This document shows, piece after piece, positions 44,079 through 55,416 of a stretch of DNA of 64,000 nt. The notes beneath the pieces were generated by a model that worked only from the letters and a program-made list of their open reading frames with translations, did not search any database and was not told the origin of the DNA. Numbering within the stretch: position 1 is the first letter of the stretch; each line of letters begins with the position of its first letter. The stretch covers positions 60,830 through 124,829 of the forward strand of contig JBQMRR010000029.1 of assembly GCA_052174495.1 (NCBI GenBank), in the 5' to 3' direction. The position numbers and the translations under genes were made by a program. The DNA is from Arsenophonus sp052174495. Lineage in GTDB: Bacteria > Pseudomonadota > Gammaproteobacteria > Enterobacterales > Enterobacteriaceae.

Positions 44079-46904
44079 ATCAGCACAAATGAGAATAACT
44101 CTATCAATTAAAATTAATTTTTATTAAAACAGAAATAAAAACAAAAAACTTAATAAGTCTAAAAGTTTTTAAGAGTATAATTAATCGATAAATAATTATT
44201 ATTGAATTTAGCATATTAAAATATGTTAATTATCTATTAAAATTCATATATTAATTATTTCTATGCTTTTTTAGATAGCAGTGAATAAGTCCTGAAATGG
44301 ATTTATCTAACCCCTAGTCCACTCATTATTTTATAAGAAAAGTTAAAATCTTATTAGTTAAGTAATTTTTTATTTTGAACTAAGTAGTTTCATTGCAGCA
44401 TAAAGTTAGATTATTACTAAATAATTATAAAAAAGAGGGCATGCAGTTATGTTGATTAAAAATCTAATTGTTACCCTTCTTACTACTGTTATATTTATTT
44501 ATCTGATCATATAATTCAGTGAAGAGCAAGACAGGTAAGTCACTTATTCATAAGTGTACCTAGTATGATATAAAATAGCTATTATCAGTCACTAGCCATC
44601 TGGCTATGTCAGATAAGATTATATATTACAAGGTATTGCTATTTTTAATAAAAAGAATAGATTTAAGTTAAATACCAAACAGATTACCTTTTATTGGCGA
44701 TGCCAATAAACACTTTCAGACTTATAGTTACATCGGTTTGGTTATTACTGAAGGCGAGTTAATCCTATCCTTTCTTATAAATTTTTTTAATAGCAAAATA
44801 TTCCAACTAAAAAACATGAATATTAGTTATCGAATCAACAGTGTTTTGGGTTGTTAAAAAGCAAAACGACGGGTAGAATATTGCTATAAGAATAAAATGC
44901 TTATAACTTATTAGAAAAATAAGTTATAATTTACTACTGAACAGTTTAATATCAATAATATTCTACTAACGATGCTACTATTAAAAGAAAGATATAAAAC
45001 TAATTCTCTTTTCATTGATGAACTTACCGTTATCCGAATAATAGGGTTATTAATGCCAACCCTGTTCAATCCATTTGTCAAGCCATTACTGTATCAAAAT
45101 TGATATTAACCAAAATGCTGACTAGAAATTTTCTTCATCACTTTTTCAATTGATCAATAAACTACAAGATTGTAAAAATTGAGCATAAAAGAACTGAATT
45201 TAATTAATAACTTCTTCTAAGAATGAAGTTTGTGGGTGATTATGGGTTTATCTGATAAAGTGAATGATATCGCGCTATCTACTGGCAATTAAAACACTTT
45301 TAGTAATTAAATTCAGTCTAAATATATAATATATTAATATATAAGAATCAATAAATTATATAGTTAATAACTGATATGATCTTTATAAATAATATTCTGT
45401 ATTTTAACCATAAAAATGGTTCTTATGAGAAAGATCTTTTACACATTGAATCAGAAACAAATTAAGTATGCTAAACAACAATCTATTAATGTTATTAATG
45501 CTCAATTAATAGATAATTGGTTTATTTTTTTAAATACATTACTAATTGCCTAAATTTATTGTATATTGCTAATTTTAAATTAATTAATTTCTTACTAAGG
45601 AATATTAACGTTAATTTTATTTTTATTTAATTAAATCCATAATTATTTAATGATTATGGATTTAATTAAATAAAAATCGGTTTATGATAAGAAAAAGAGA
45701 TATTTACGCGATCAGTGGTATCTTAAATAAGATTATGTTATATATAACCTTATACACAATCATTTTTACGATCTTGCTCAATATTAATATCAAAAATAGC
45801 TTAGTAAAATTCACCACTAATATCAATAGTAGACAAAATGCTGCTGTTTTTCATTATCAGCTTATGGGATAAATATTGATTTATTAATCAATATTAAATC
45901 AATGTGCATGAAATTTACCATATAAACATTAGCAGATTCCAATTTTACTTTAAAAGGAAAATTGTAGTCAGCTAATTCCATTACGTAAACATTAATAAGG
46001 AGCTATTCTATTAAACCTTTAGTAAAGAAAAGAGTTTATTCTATAAATAAATGTAAAGTAACGGTATAAAGTAATAATTAAATACCATTTTTTACCGCTA
46101 ACAAAGAAGAGAAGAAAAGGTTTAGTTGAATTGATTAGTTGTTAACTTGATCATTATGATCAGTAGACTAGAAAGATTATTTCTGTTTTTATTATTAGCT
46201 AATAATAATAAGTATTGATAAATAGTAAGGCATTAGCACTTTTATGACTACTAATATCGACATCTAACTCAATTCCGTTTGAAATCTCCTCTAATGAGTT
46301 GTTTGAGCACCGTATATCTTATAAAGATTAGAAACTACATTTACTAGCTAACAGTCGGTTTATGACAACGAATATGAGGATTAATCAAAATTATATTACT
46401 ACTTCTAGTTGTCTTTTCTGGAGTAATAAAACCATATTAATCTCTAACCGATTAAAGTGGCTAGAGAAAACTGACTATCAAAAAAATACTATGGTTAGGA
46501 TTTTTATTGCTATTTCATACATACTGGTGAAAAGAACTCTGGTGATATATTAAATTATTTTTTATTTCAATCTTTTTACTTAATCGAATTTTACATACTA
46601 AATTTTTATAATTAATTACAGCAATCAGGTCTACGCAAAGATTATCCATGGTTTACACCTTTTTGTTAGCAAAAAATGCTTTCTTGGTATAAGAAAGTTA
46701 ACTTCAATAGAACTTCAATTTTAAAATCCTAAATAACAAAAAATAAGTGCTTCCTCACTAACGATAGAAATAATTCTTTCATACCTTACTGATATTCTAA
46801 TGCCATGGTAATTAGGTTTTCTAATCCTTTATTTCACAAACTAAAATAAACAGATAAAAAACGGATAGCACCTTTATCATTTTTATTTATAGGGCTTATT
46901 ATGA
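44079..46904. other. 2.8 kb of unassigned decayed sequence
   Basis: No intact gene. Short open frames at 45684-45872 and 46362-46553 (about 60 codons each) have no recognisable motif. Some plus-strand pieces look like old protein code, for example GDANKHFQTYSYIGLV-like near 44697-44745 and a LSDKVNDIALSTGN-like piece near 45249-45290, but I could not name a family. A 25-bp perfect hairpin lies at 45619-45677. This is the largest stretch in the window not explained by IS remains or named dead genes. Confidence 0.4.
45619..45677. repeat. Perfect 25-bp inverted repeat with 9-nt loop
   Basis: Arms at 45619-45643 and 45653-45677 are exact reverse complements, with loop tatttaatg. The arms are very AT-rich, so this is not a normal rho-independent terminator. 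A short open frame starts at 45684 just after it. Confidence 0.85.
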
Positions 46905-47650
46905 GGAAAGTTGTTATTTTTCTGCAAGAAAATAAGTGGCTACCTCTAGTATTTCAATTATTTTGGTTTCAAATAATCTTCTTCAATCAAATAATTCAGT
47001 AAACTAAAAACTCTATGTTATAGAATCTACTCAGTTATCCTTTTAATCGGCTGATATAACTGCTCATGTTTTAAATGAGAAATTTATTAGCAATAAATAG
47101 CTGATTAACTACCATTATTAGTTAATAAGGACTAATTTCATGCTAGATGTCGAAGGTTTCGTACTATTTATCTCCATCTAAGGAAAGGATGGATTCTTAT
47201 CGATGACTAGTTTAAGAAAATAACTAATATAGTCTGAATAAAACTTTTTAAGAATTTCATCTCTCATATGATCGCCTCGATTTCTCAGGTAATTAAGACG
47301 GAAATTCATTCTTTTTTATTTTTCTCTTTTATGTCTTCTAGCTTTCTCCTATGTTAAATATAACATTTCTCTTTAAATAAATAAGGAAAAATATTTCATG
47401 AATTTCAATAATCCACTTAGATATATTTATTAGCTGTCGTCGCTAAAAAAGAAAGCAATGACATCTCTATCTAAACGTTGTTTTAAATCAATACTTGTTT
47501 GTTTCGCTGACTCCCGTAAAATCAAGGTATTCAACATACATAGCAGATAACTAAACCATTTAACCTTCTGATATAGTTTCGCTAGAGTGGGCTTCTAGTA
47601 TGATTGTTAAATGTTTTCCTATAATCGAGATTTTGTAATGATATTGTTAT
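46905..47650 (-). mobile_element. IS1595-family fossil, copy G
   Basis: Minus-strand remains from the 3' end of the transposase to the zinc-ribbon region near 47640, where an IS256 copy cuts in. Motif order follows copies B and D. Confidence 0.65.
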
Positions 47651-47654
47651 AATT

Positions 47655-49058
47655 CGAATTATATTAATTTCTGGTGTATGGAGTTTTGAAGATGGCAGCG
47701 TATCCTGCTGATTAATTTTATAAATAATTTTAGCAACAGAGAGATGATATGTATGAAAATCTACTCTTACAGATTTCCGTAAAACCAGATGCTATCTGTG
47801 ATTTCCTTTCATAAACGCATTTCTAATAAGTGGCAGGAGCTGATAGTAGTACCGCTGTTGAGACGAGGCTCGAAGACATTCTGCTCAACATATTCAACAC
47901 CGCTTTTTATCGATGAGTGATAATTCGATCGTCCGTAACGATTATCTGTTATATCGAACCATATAAACTGCTATTGGTGATCTTGAGATTGAAAGTGCCT
48001 AAAATTAGAAAATTGCAGCGATAAGAGAATATGCTTCAAGAGCTTCTTGCTGCCGCCTTATCTGAAATATAAAAAATAGTAAAGAGTTGCTATCATAGCT
48101 GTAACCTATTTGAGGCACCGCTACCGGTGATTTTCACTAAGCTCTAGGTTTTCTCAATGAAAATCATATAGTTTTATTTTCCAGAGAACTAATAAGAAGA
48201 CTGAAATAGCAATCCCTTAAAGAGCGCAGGCATTGGTGATGCCTACGTGACTTAATTAATATCACTACATTTATTTATATGCCAATAACATAACTGTGCT
48301 ATTAGATAGGTTATCATCTTTGCCTGTCACTCATTATTGATATCATTGCGCCATGGACGTAAGGAGCTCTAGTTGCACTCAAGGGTGATTATGAAGATTC
48401 AGAAGCGAATTGTGGGCCGAAATTATCAATGACTTATTTAGATATAATGGTTTAACTATATCTCATAGGTTTATTAGATTAGAAGCGCTTAGGCTGTTTT
48501 TAGTTTTGGAATGCAATTATAAAGATATTCCAGATGTACAGCACAAATACTATTAAGTATACAAAATAGCTAATATGATGCATTTATTTCCTAAGGCATT
48601 AAACCGAAAGTTAAGAATAAGCTACAGGAGATTTGGCTAATAAGAGAGCTTGCGATGCCGATAATAATATCCTTAATATTTTTTGCAAGGGCTTTTAGTG
48701 TACTTTGCAGCGATAAAGAAGCTGGAGAATAATCGAGAAAAATTGCTAGAATTTTACGACTTCCCGTCAGCATACTGGCGTCAATAAGAAAAGGAATCTG
48801 ATTGAATTCGCTTTTTCGATACTAAAGTTATGAAGCGATGCGCAAGCACTATTGTTTAATAACAATAAGCTTTTCAATGCTATTTAAGCTGCTTCTTATC
48901 TGCTCAGAAAAGCTGGAAACCGGATAAGGAGATTTGACCTGTTTATTCTGGTGGTAAACAGCGTCTCCTCTTTAAAAAGAGGGGGGGGAAGATTAACAAA
49001 GGATCAGAGTGGTAGGAACATAGCTTCATCGTTATACATTGGATTTATTAATACTTCA
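47655..49058 (+). mobile_element. IS256-family element fossil, copy 10
   Basis: Full-length plus-strand copy. The left end, near 47655-47700, is among the best kept (tttctggtgtatggagtttt). It is inserted in an IS1595/IS481 composite, whose outer end reappears at 49059-49090. The minus-strand frame at 48591-48773 is noise. Confidence 0.7.
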
Positions 49059-49090
49059 ATGGTCTATATAATGATTCGAGATCAAACAGG
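49059..49090 (-). mobile_element. IS481-type terminal scrap
   Basis: About 30 bp (tctatataatgattcgagat) matching the outer end of the IS481-type module at 53440 and 59975. It shows that the composite once continued past the IS256 insertion. Confidence 0.45.
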
Positions 49091-49209
49091 TAACCGCTAA
49101 GGTTAAGGGGTATATTATTTTTACACTTCGATTTCAAATGTTGCCGTGAATCTATTGTTTTAATTGGAATTGATTCTTTAAATATTTTAAATTAAACGGA
49201 TCATGTATA

Positions 49210-49629
49210 ATGAGAAATAGAATAATTATTGCTTTTGATTTTGGTACACTAAGTATAGGTATCGCCATTGGGCAGAAAATTACAGCAACAGCAAGTCCTT
49301 TAACTGCAATAAAAGCAAAAGATGGTAAGCCTAATTGGTTAGGAATTGAAAAAATAATACAAGAGTGGCAACCTGAACTGGCTATCGTTGGACTTCCTCT
49401 CAATATGGACGGAACAGAGGAGCCAATAAGCAATCAAGTCCGTAAATTTGCTAATCGCCTCTATAGACGATTTAGTATCCAAGTTACATTGCATGATGAA
49501 CGATTAACAACGATAGAAGCGCGAGCACAACTATTTAATCAGGGTGGTTATCGGGCATTAAATAAAAGTAAGATTGATTCCGTTTCTGCTGTTATTCTCT
49601 TAGAAAGTTGGTTTTCACAATACGTTTAA
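49210..49629 (+). CDS. ruvX: Pre-16S rRNA processing RNase / RuvX-YqgF family
   Basis: RNase H-like nuclease (YqgF) involved in maturing the 16S rRNA 5' end. 139 residues (E. coli 138), collinear. Acidic active-site positions are kept: D10 in AFDFGT, the E of the LHDERLTT motif, and D122 in KSKIDSVSA. GLPLNMDGTEEP and FNQGGYRALNKSK match the family. In E. coli it follows gshB-yqgE and precedes yggR-yggS-yggT; here its left partner is replaced by IS fossils, and 5 kb of dead DNA separates it from yggT. The start is set by homology. Confidence 0.96.
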   Translation: MRNRIIIAFDFGTLSIGIAIGQKITATASPLTAIKAKDGKPNWLGIEKIIQEWQPELAIVGLPLNMDGTEEPISNQVRKFANRLYRRFSIQVTLHDERLTTIEARAQLFNQGGYRALNKSKIDSVSAVILLESWFSQYV

Positions 49630-50158
49630 TTAGTATAGTTATGATAAACCTATCATCATACGCATAGCAACGATAATGAAATTATACTTTTATCCTATTT
49701 TATTTTATTCAGTATCTCAATTTTTATAAATATAATCTCAAACAAAATTTAGTTAATGTCAGAAATTGTATTATACAAATGGTCAACAAATATTAGCGAT
49801 AATCAAAGATATTACTTTACTTGCTATCAGTAAGTAAGTTACGCTTATTTCTGGTGTATGAAAATCAAGAAATGGTGCATATTCTGATGATTAATTTCGT
49901 GAATAATCTCAACAACAGAGAGATGATATGCCATGAAAACTTTACCATACAAATAACCCTAAAAATCAGATATTACCTGTAATTTCTTGTATAAACTTAT
50001 GCGTAATGCTGTGCTAAATAGCTGATAGCACTGCTGCTGAAGTTGAGCTAGAATCATCCTGCAAGAACATGTAAACACTGACTTGTCGACGCAATTATTA
50101 TCTATAAACTGCAATGGTTATTTCCGTAGTGAACTATATAAACTAATATTATCGATGT

Positions 50159-50200
50159 GAGATTAAAGTGCTTAAGATTGAGATTAAAGTGCTTAAGATA
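50159..50200 (+). repeat. 21-bp tandem duplication
   Basis: gagattaaagtgcttaagat is repeated head to tail once (units 50159-50179 and 50180-50200, one base different). No other IS256 copy here shows it, so it arose after the element stopped being mobile. Confidence 0.9.
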
Positions 50201-51156
50201 AGGGATCGCATCTTAATAAAATATCCATAAACAGCTCGTTTATCACTTTATCTAAGCATGAAAAACGTAAAGAATTGCTCTTAATAGGACAATTGTGAGG
50301 TATTATTCATTGGTAATTTCACAAATCTTTTAAGCAATTATCAATAAAAAGTACAGATCTTTCTGACAAATACCATTAGCAGGCTGAAACGGTGATGACT
50401 TGAAGAGCATAGTCATTGATGGCTGTATAATTTAAGCGATATGCGTTACGTTTATTTTTAGCGGAAGGCATATACCATTCTGTCAGGTAAGTTGATAGCT
50501 TTTACTCACTGCTCATTATCGACGAGACTCCGGATGGATGTGAAAATCTAATTACGGTTAAAGATACATATTGAAAGTCAAAAGCAAACTAGGGTGAAGT
50601 TATTAATGGCCTCTATTAGAAATGTGGCTTAACTGTATCTCCAAGGATTACTACAAGAGACGGGGGTACCCTTGGTTTAAAGTGGCAATAGAAAAGATAT
50701 TTCCAGGATACGAAGAACTAACGCTGTTTGATGATACATAAAACAACTAATATGGAAACTTTCTCTTAAAGCATCCAACTGAAAGTTAATGGTGATCTGT
50801 GGGAGATTTAGCTAATAAGAGAGCTTACGATGCCAATAATAAAATTTTTTATATTTTCTTAGGAAGGTTTTCAGTGTATTCTGTGTAGTGATGAAGAAGT
50901 TGGAGAAAGATTGAGAAGAGTCTGCTGGTATTCTATGTCTTCCAATTAATCTTCCGGAACGTCAATAAGAACGAAGAATCTGATTCAGTTGCCTTTTGCA
51001 CACGACAGTAAAGCTATGAAACTGATACGTGAAAACTGTGATTCAATAAAATAACCCTTTTAATGCTATTTAAGCTACTCCCGTCTGCTAAAAAAAGTTA
51101 GAACTTGTTAAGGGGGAGTTAATCTGCTGACACTCTAGTGATAAACAATATCTAAT

Positions 51157-51184
51157 TTAAGGATGGATAATTAAGGATGGATAA
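51157..51184 (+). repeat. 14-bp tandem duplication
   Basis: ttaaggatggataa is repeated exactly twice near the 3' end of IS256 copy 11. It is absent from the other copies. Confidence 0.9.
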
Positions 51185-51385
51185 TAGATTTATAAAGCAT
51201 CAGGGTGGAGTGTAGGATGATCGTTATATATTACAGATTCCCTAATAATTCTCAGTAAAATTAAATCTTAAAATAGAATTCAAGATTCTATCAATTACAG
51301 GTTAATACCAGTTTAGCAAAGCTATCTGAAAAAAAGATTTAAAATCGCTTATTTTAGGTAAGGATCACATATAGAGATAGTATAG

Positions 51386-52171
51386 TTTTTGAATAATTTA
51401 AGTTTAACTTTTAATTAATCTTCTATAGACTGCAATGGAGTTTTACTACTAAATACTGGTTTGGACAATTTCTGATTGTATACTAAAATATATCAATGCA
51501 AAGCTATAATTTCAATTTTTGTAAAAACTTGAAATTATAGCTTTGCAGTCCATTTTCCATGCGCACATCAAATCGATCAACTAGAACATTCATTTTAGTA
51601 TGAATTAGCGGACTAAGTACGTGTTCTATATCAATAGTTTTGCACAGAAAAACAATTTAATTCATATTTTTGGTGGCTAAACCTTTTTACAGATAAAAGG
51701 TAGTTTATAAATTCTTTGTTATTATCTATAAGTGCTCAATGGGATACCCCCATTGGATATGCTCGGTTAAGATCACATAAGAAGGGTCAGAGATTAGCTG
51801 TGATCTTGACTTGTATAGATGAATGCAACTTCATCTAGTGAGGAGATCCATACTGTACCTACGAAAAGATAACGTCGTGAAGCTCCGTTTTAGCATTTGC
51901 AGAAGATATTTTACATCTATCTGCAGGTTAAACCAGGCTCATAGTTCTAAATGCTTTATATTTCGCCTTCGGTATTTTCAATCTTATTTCACGCAAACTT
52001 CTCCACTCCGTTCCTGAATAAACAGTGATCTAGGCAAATCAAGATATAAAAACAGAGTTCAAGAATTCGTGTAACTTCCAGTAGATCCGTCGAGAGAAAA
52101 AATGTTTTTCACAGGAAAATGAGACTAAGACTTCCTGATTGGGTGATAAGGATCCTCATGAAAATATAGGT
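51386..52171 (-). mobile_element. IS481-family fossil interrupted by IS1595, 3' part
   Basis: Minus-strand transposase remains, cut at 52172 by IS1595 copy F and resuming at 53226-53450. Together the two parts give about 1.0 kb, the length of the continuous copy at 2473-3540. The frame at 51823-52017 is antisense noise. Confidence 0.6.
51497..51547. repeat. Perfect 19-bp inverted repeat with 13-nt loop
   Basis: Arms at 51497-51515 and 51529-51547 are exact reverse complements (tgcaaagctataatttcaa and its complement). It sits inside an IS481 fossil. The first arm corresponds to element sequence; the second arm has no counterpart in the other copies. Confidence 0.85.
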
Positions 52172-53225
52172 GAATATGACTGTGATTATCAGCCTATCTT
52201 GAAAAAGATTTATGATAGGAAATCCCTTATACTGTATAAAGAATTTTCGCTATAGCGGTTAATATAAAAAAGAAAACAGCCATACAGTTGAAGGATTTTT
52301 TTTACTTTCTCTTAATATAATCTGCATTTAATTAGTTTAGCTCGGTGATAATCTGTCAGATTATCTCAATTTATGTATTAAAAACTTATTTTACTTTATC
52401 ATGCTCATATTGTTACAGTGAACATATTATTTGCTGTAACATTCATTAATATTATATCGATAATGTTTTAAAGTTTGCGATTGCAGGAAAAGAGTTAATA
52501 ATCTTATTGAAAAGGCCTCTGGTAAAACTATACCAGAAGGATAAATGATTTAGTTATATGCGATGTATGTTGAATAGCTTGACTTTACGGGGGTCAGTAA
52601 AACAAATAGGCATTGTTTTGAAAAGAGCATTTAGATAGCCTCACTGCCTCCTTGCTTTATCGATGACAACAATATAAGTGCCTAAAGTGGTATTATTAAA
52701 ATCAATGAAATATTTTTATAAATCCTTTTAAGGGAGCTTTATCTTCTAGATAAGAAACCTAGAAAATATTAGAAAAAAGAGATAAAAAAGAAAGAAGAAA
52801 TTGCGCTTTTACCCTCCATCAATGTCAACAAGGTTATGTGAGTGAGATTTTTAAAATATTTAATGTTAGAGTATTTTAGCCGTTTTCTTGAGTTGATTAT
52901 CGATAAGAGTTCATCTTTTTTTCAGATGGAGCTAAATAGTACGAAACTTTTGCTAACAAAGATGAAATTAGTCATCATAATCTAATAAGATTAGAAAGTT
53001 ATTGGTAAGGAATTCTATATTTAAAATGTGAACAATTATATCAACTGATTAAAAGGATGGCTTAGTAGATTTTAAGATATAGGTTTGTTTAAATATAGAA
53101 TTATCTAGTCTGAAGAAAATTGTTTGAAGCTACAACAATAAAATACAGATGTGATTATAAATTGCTATCCAAGAAAAGCAACAGCTCTTGCCAAGGTAGT
53201 TAATCATCAACAATATCTCATGTTG
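52172..53225 (+). mobile_element. IS1595-family element fossil, copy F, full length
   Basis: About 1.05 kb between inverted ends, inserted inside an IS481 fossil in the opposite orientation. It contains the TFFLESFKG-region equivalent near 52710-52740 and the SRLKG region near 53040-53060, in decayed frames. Confidence 0.7.
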
Positions 53226-53450
53226 CTATTTAGTAACGATAAGTTTAGATATGCTATTAATGCTTAGCCAAAGCAAACACAGGATCTTTGCTTTCCTGAA
53301 CAGCGGTTCTGGTTTTAAGTGTTGCAGTTTCCTGATGATAGAGGCTCATCCCCATCATTATATTTTGCTTTCAATTATATTTTTAGATAATTATCTTGCC
53401 ATGAATAGTGATATGAAACGAGAGTATATATATTGATCATGAATCAAAAA
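53226..53450 (-). mobile_element. IS481-type fossil, 5' part
   Basis: Continuation of the IS481 copy at 51386-52171 beyond IS1595 copy F. The 61-codon frame at 53251-53436 lies within it and is not a gene. Confidence 0.5.
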
Positions 53451-54816
53451 ATAATAAACAGGATTTAATATGGTACTTTATTGCCTTATGCAATCTAATA
53501 AAAGTTGATTTAGATATCAAATAATTTTGCATACTGTCATAATATAGATAGATTAAAAATAGCATAACAATTAAATAATTAGTATCCGATAAACAAAATT
53601 CCATTAAATGTGATAATCAAAATTAATATCAGTGATATACAATAAGTTAATCAGGTATTATACCGGCAAAGTTAGATAAATTAGTAGCTAAAATTATATT
53701 AGTAGTAACGTAAAATTACGTCACTTAATAAAAAATAAGGCACCAAATAATAAGCTTAGTCAACAGATATTAATTTTCGTAGGATGGAAAATTTATTCAA
53801 TTAATTAAAAATTAATATTTAAATATCGATCTACTTTCAATAGATATAAGCACTGATCTTGATATTAAAATTATTTATGATTTAAACATTAGTCAAAATT
53901 AGGATGATTATTTTTGGTTTCTGATAATGAATTAATTTAAAAATTAAGTCGATCAATAAAAGAAGAAATATAATACAACAGAAAAAATTTCCCTTATCAA
54001 TCCTGAAAATATGACTCATATAACTATTGCAAGATTAATTTCAGCTGGGGCTAATCTGACAAAATCACATCATAGTCTAGTTTCACCCAGAGGACTGAAA
54101 AGTGTAATCAACTAATAAAAGATATGGTATACACAGAAAAGCAATAACAGTGATGCAAGCATATATGCAGATGTTATTATTGCTTATTATTAAGTCATAG
54201 ACTATAGAAACTTTTTCTAAACCTCTAAAATAACAGATTGATATTGCCAATAAATTGATTTTAACAATTACCGCTGAAGTTCCAGTGAAACGCTATCAAG
54301 AATATCTCATGCCTAATATAGATCTGGTGCGTATTATAACTATAATACACAATATCTAGTTATATTAAAGTGTTACACTGGTCTGTATCTCATAGATTTA
54401 GTATCAGAAAATAAAAAAATTTTTCTGCAGAACTAATATAAGTGTTGGCAAGTTTTCTGTCTAGCTAAAAAGCTGAAATTAATAATATTAATGTCAATTT
54501 CGGTAGTGTGTGTCTGCTTATTTTTTCTATTTATGAAATTAATACAACAGGTAAGACAGAGCAACTTTGTTTTAATAGTAAAACATCAAGAGAGTTGATT
54601 TTTTATATGGCCAAAGTCTCTGCTGGCGTACCAGGAAGGAAATCAGATCTCTCTTTTAATTCTAAGAGAACAAGTGACTTCAAAAGGCAATACTACGCCT
54701 AAAGTCTTATAGCAGTTTATTAAGCTAATTTACCTTAAATTATTACGAACGTAATGTATGATGTAATCTGCTGTACTAAAAATGGAAGAACAATTTTGAT
54801 TTATCAGGATAAATAA
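53451..54816. other. Unassigned decayed sequence before yggT
   Basis: By gene order this should hold remains of yggR/yggS or a neighbour such as proC, but none could be confirmed by translation. Two plus-strand stretches keep open frames: near 54010-54110 (ARLISAGANLTKSHHSLVSP) and 54508-54702 (KVSAGVPGRKSDLSFNSKR). Neither was identified. Possibly one dead gene of ordinary length. Confidence 0.35.
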
Positions 54817-55407
54817 ATGAAATTTTTAACTTTTATCGTACCAACTATTATTCAACTATACATTATTATTTTATTGTTACGAGTTTGGATGCAATGGATT
54901 AAAGCGGATTTCTACAATCCATTTTCCCAATTTGTGGTTAAAACAACTCAATCATTTATAGGACCATTACGGCGTTTTATTCCTGTCATTGGAGGGTCGA
55001 TTGATACCGTAACTTTATTAATTGCCTATCTTTTTACAATAGCTAATATTTTTTTTGTCATGTGGGTAACAAACACACTTACTTTAATCAGTATAGCTCT
55101 ATTACCTATTAGTTGCATTCAATTATTGACCTATTCCGGCAAGTTAGTTTTTTGGCTAATCTTAATTCGAACTCTTCTTAGTTGGATAAGCCAAGGACGT
55201 AATCCTATTGATTATATCCTTATACAATTAACTGAACCTTTGATATCACCTATTCGTCGTATAATCCCTATTATGGGTGGATTGGATTTCTCAGGAATGA
55301 TAGTTATGCTGATTTTGATCGCTTTAAATTATCTGCGTCTAGATATTCTATTATTTATTGATCCGAGTATTACCAGTATACTCTATTCAGTTGGTTATTT
55401 GATGTAA
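54817..55407 (+). CDS. yggT: YggT family inner-membrane protein
   Basis: Small integral membrane protein built of two YGGT repeats. 196 residues (E. coli 188). Repeat 1 is about residues 20-62 (LRVWMQWIKADFYNPFSQFV, then GPLRRFIPVIGG) and repeat 2 about 115-160 (RTLLSWISQGRNPIDYILIQ, then SPIRRIIPIMGG). Each is flanked by hydrophobic segments, four in all. The biochemical role is not settled; in relatives it is linked to osmotic tolerance and cell shape. An AGGATAA-like site precedes the ATG. It is followed at once by dead rdgB, with yggU missing. Confidence 0.94.
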   Translation: MKFLTFIVPTIIQLYIIILLLRVWMQWIKADFYNPFSQFVVKTTQSFIGPLRRFIPVIGGSIDTVTLLIAYLFTIANIFFVMWVTNTLTLISIALLPISCIQLLTYSGKLVFWLILIRTLLSWISQGRNPIDYILIQLTEPLISPIRRIIPIMGGLDFSGMIVMLILIALNYLRLDILLFIDPSITSILYSVGYLM

Positions 55408-55416
55408 AGCTGATAA

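Larger units (their letters stand above)
49840..51250 (+). mobile_element. IS256-family element fossil, copy 11
   Basis: Full length, plus strand. In broken frames the C-terminal region near 50915-51080 gives an LLVFY-like, RNVNKNEESD-like and TLLMLFKL-like series, matching LLAFYDFPAEHW...TTNPIES...TLAMVFKL of IS256-type transposases. It contains two short tandem duplications (50159-50200 and 51157-51184). Confidence 0.75.

Noticed and set aside
48967..48982. Hairpin with a run of G as a terminator
   Set aside because: It lies in the right end of IS256 copy 10, has a two-base loop and no T run on either side, and is likely the result of local mutation.
53251..53436. 61-codon open frame as a small gene
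   Set aside because: It lies in the same repeated IS481-type module (minus strand) as other copies, where the frame is not conserved.
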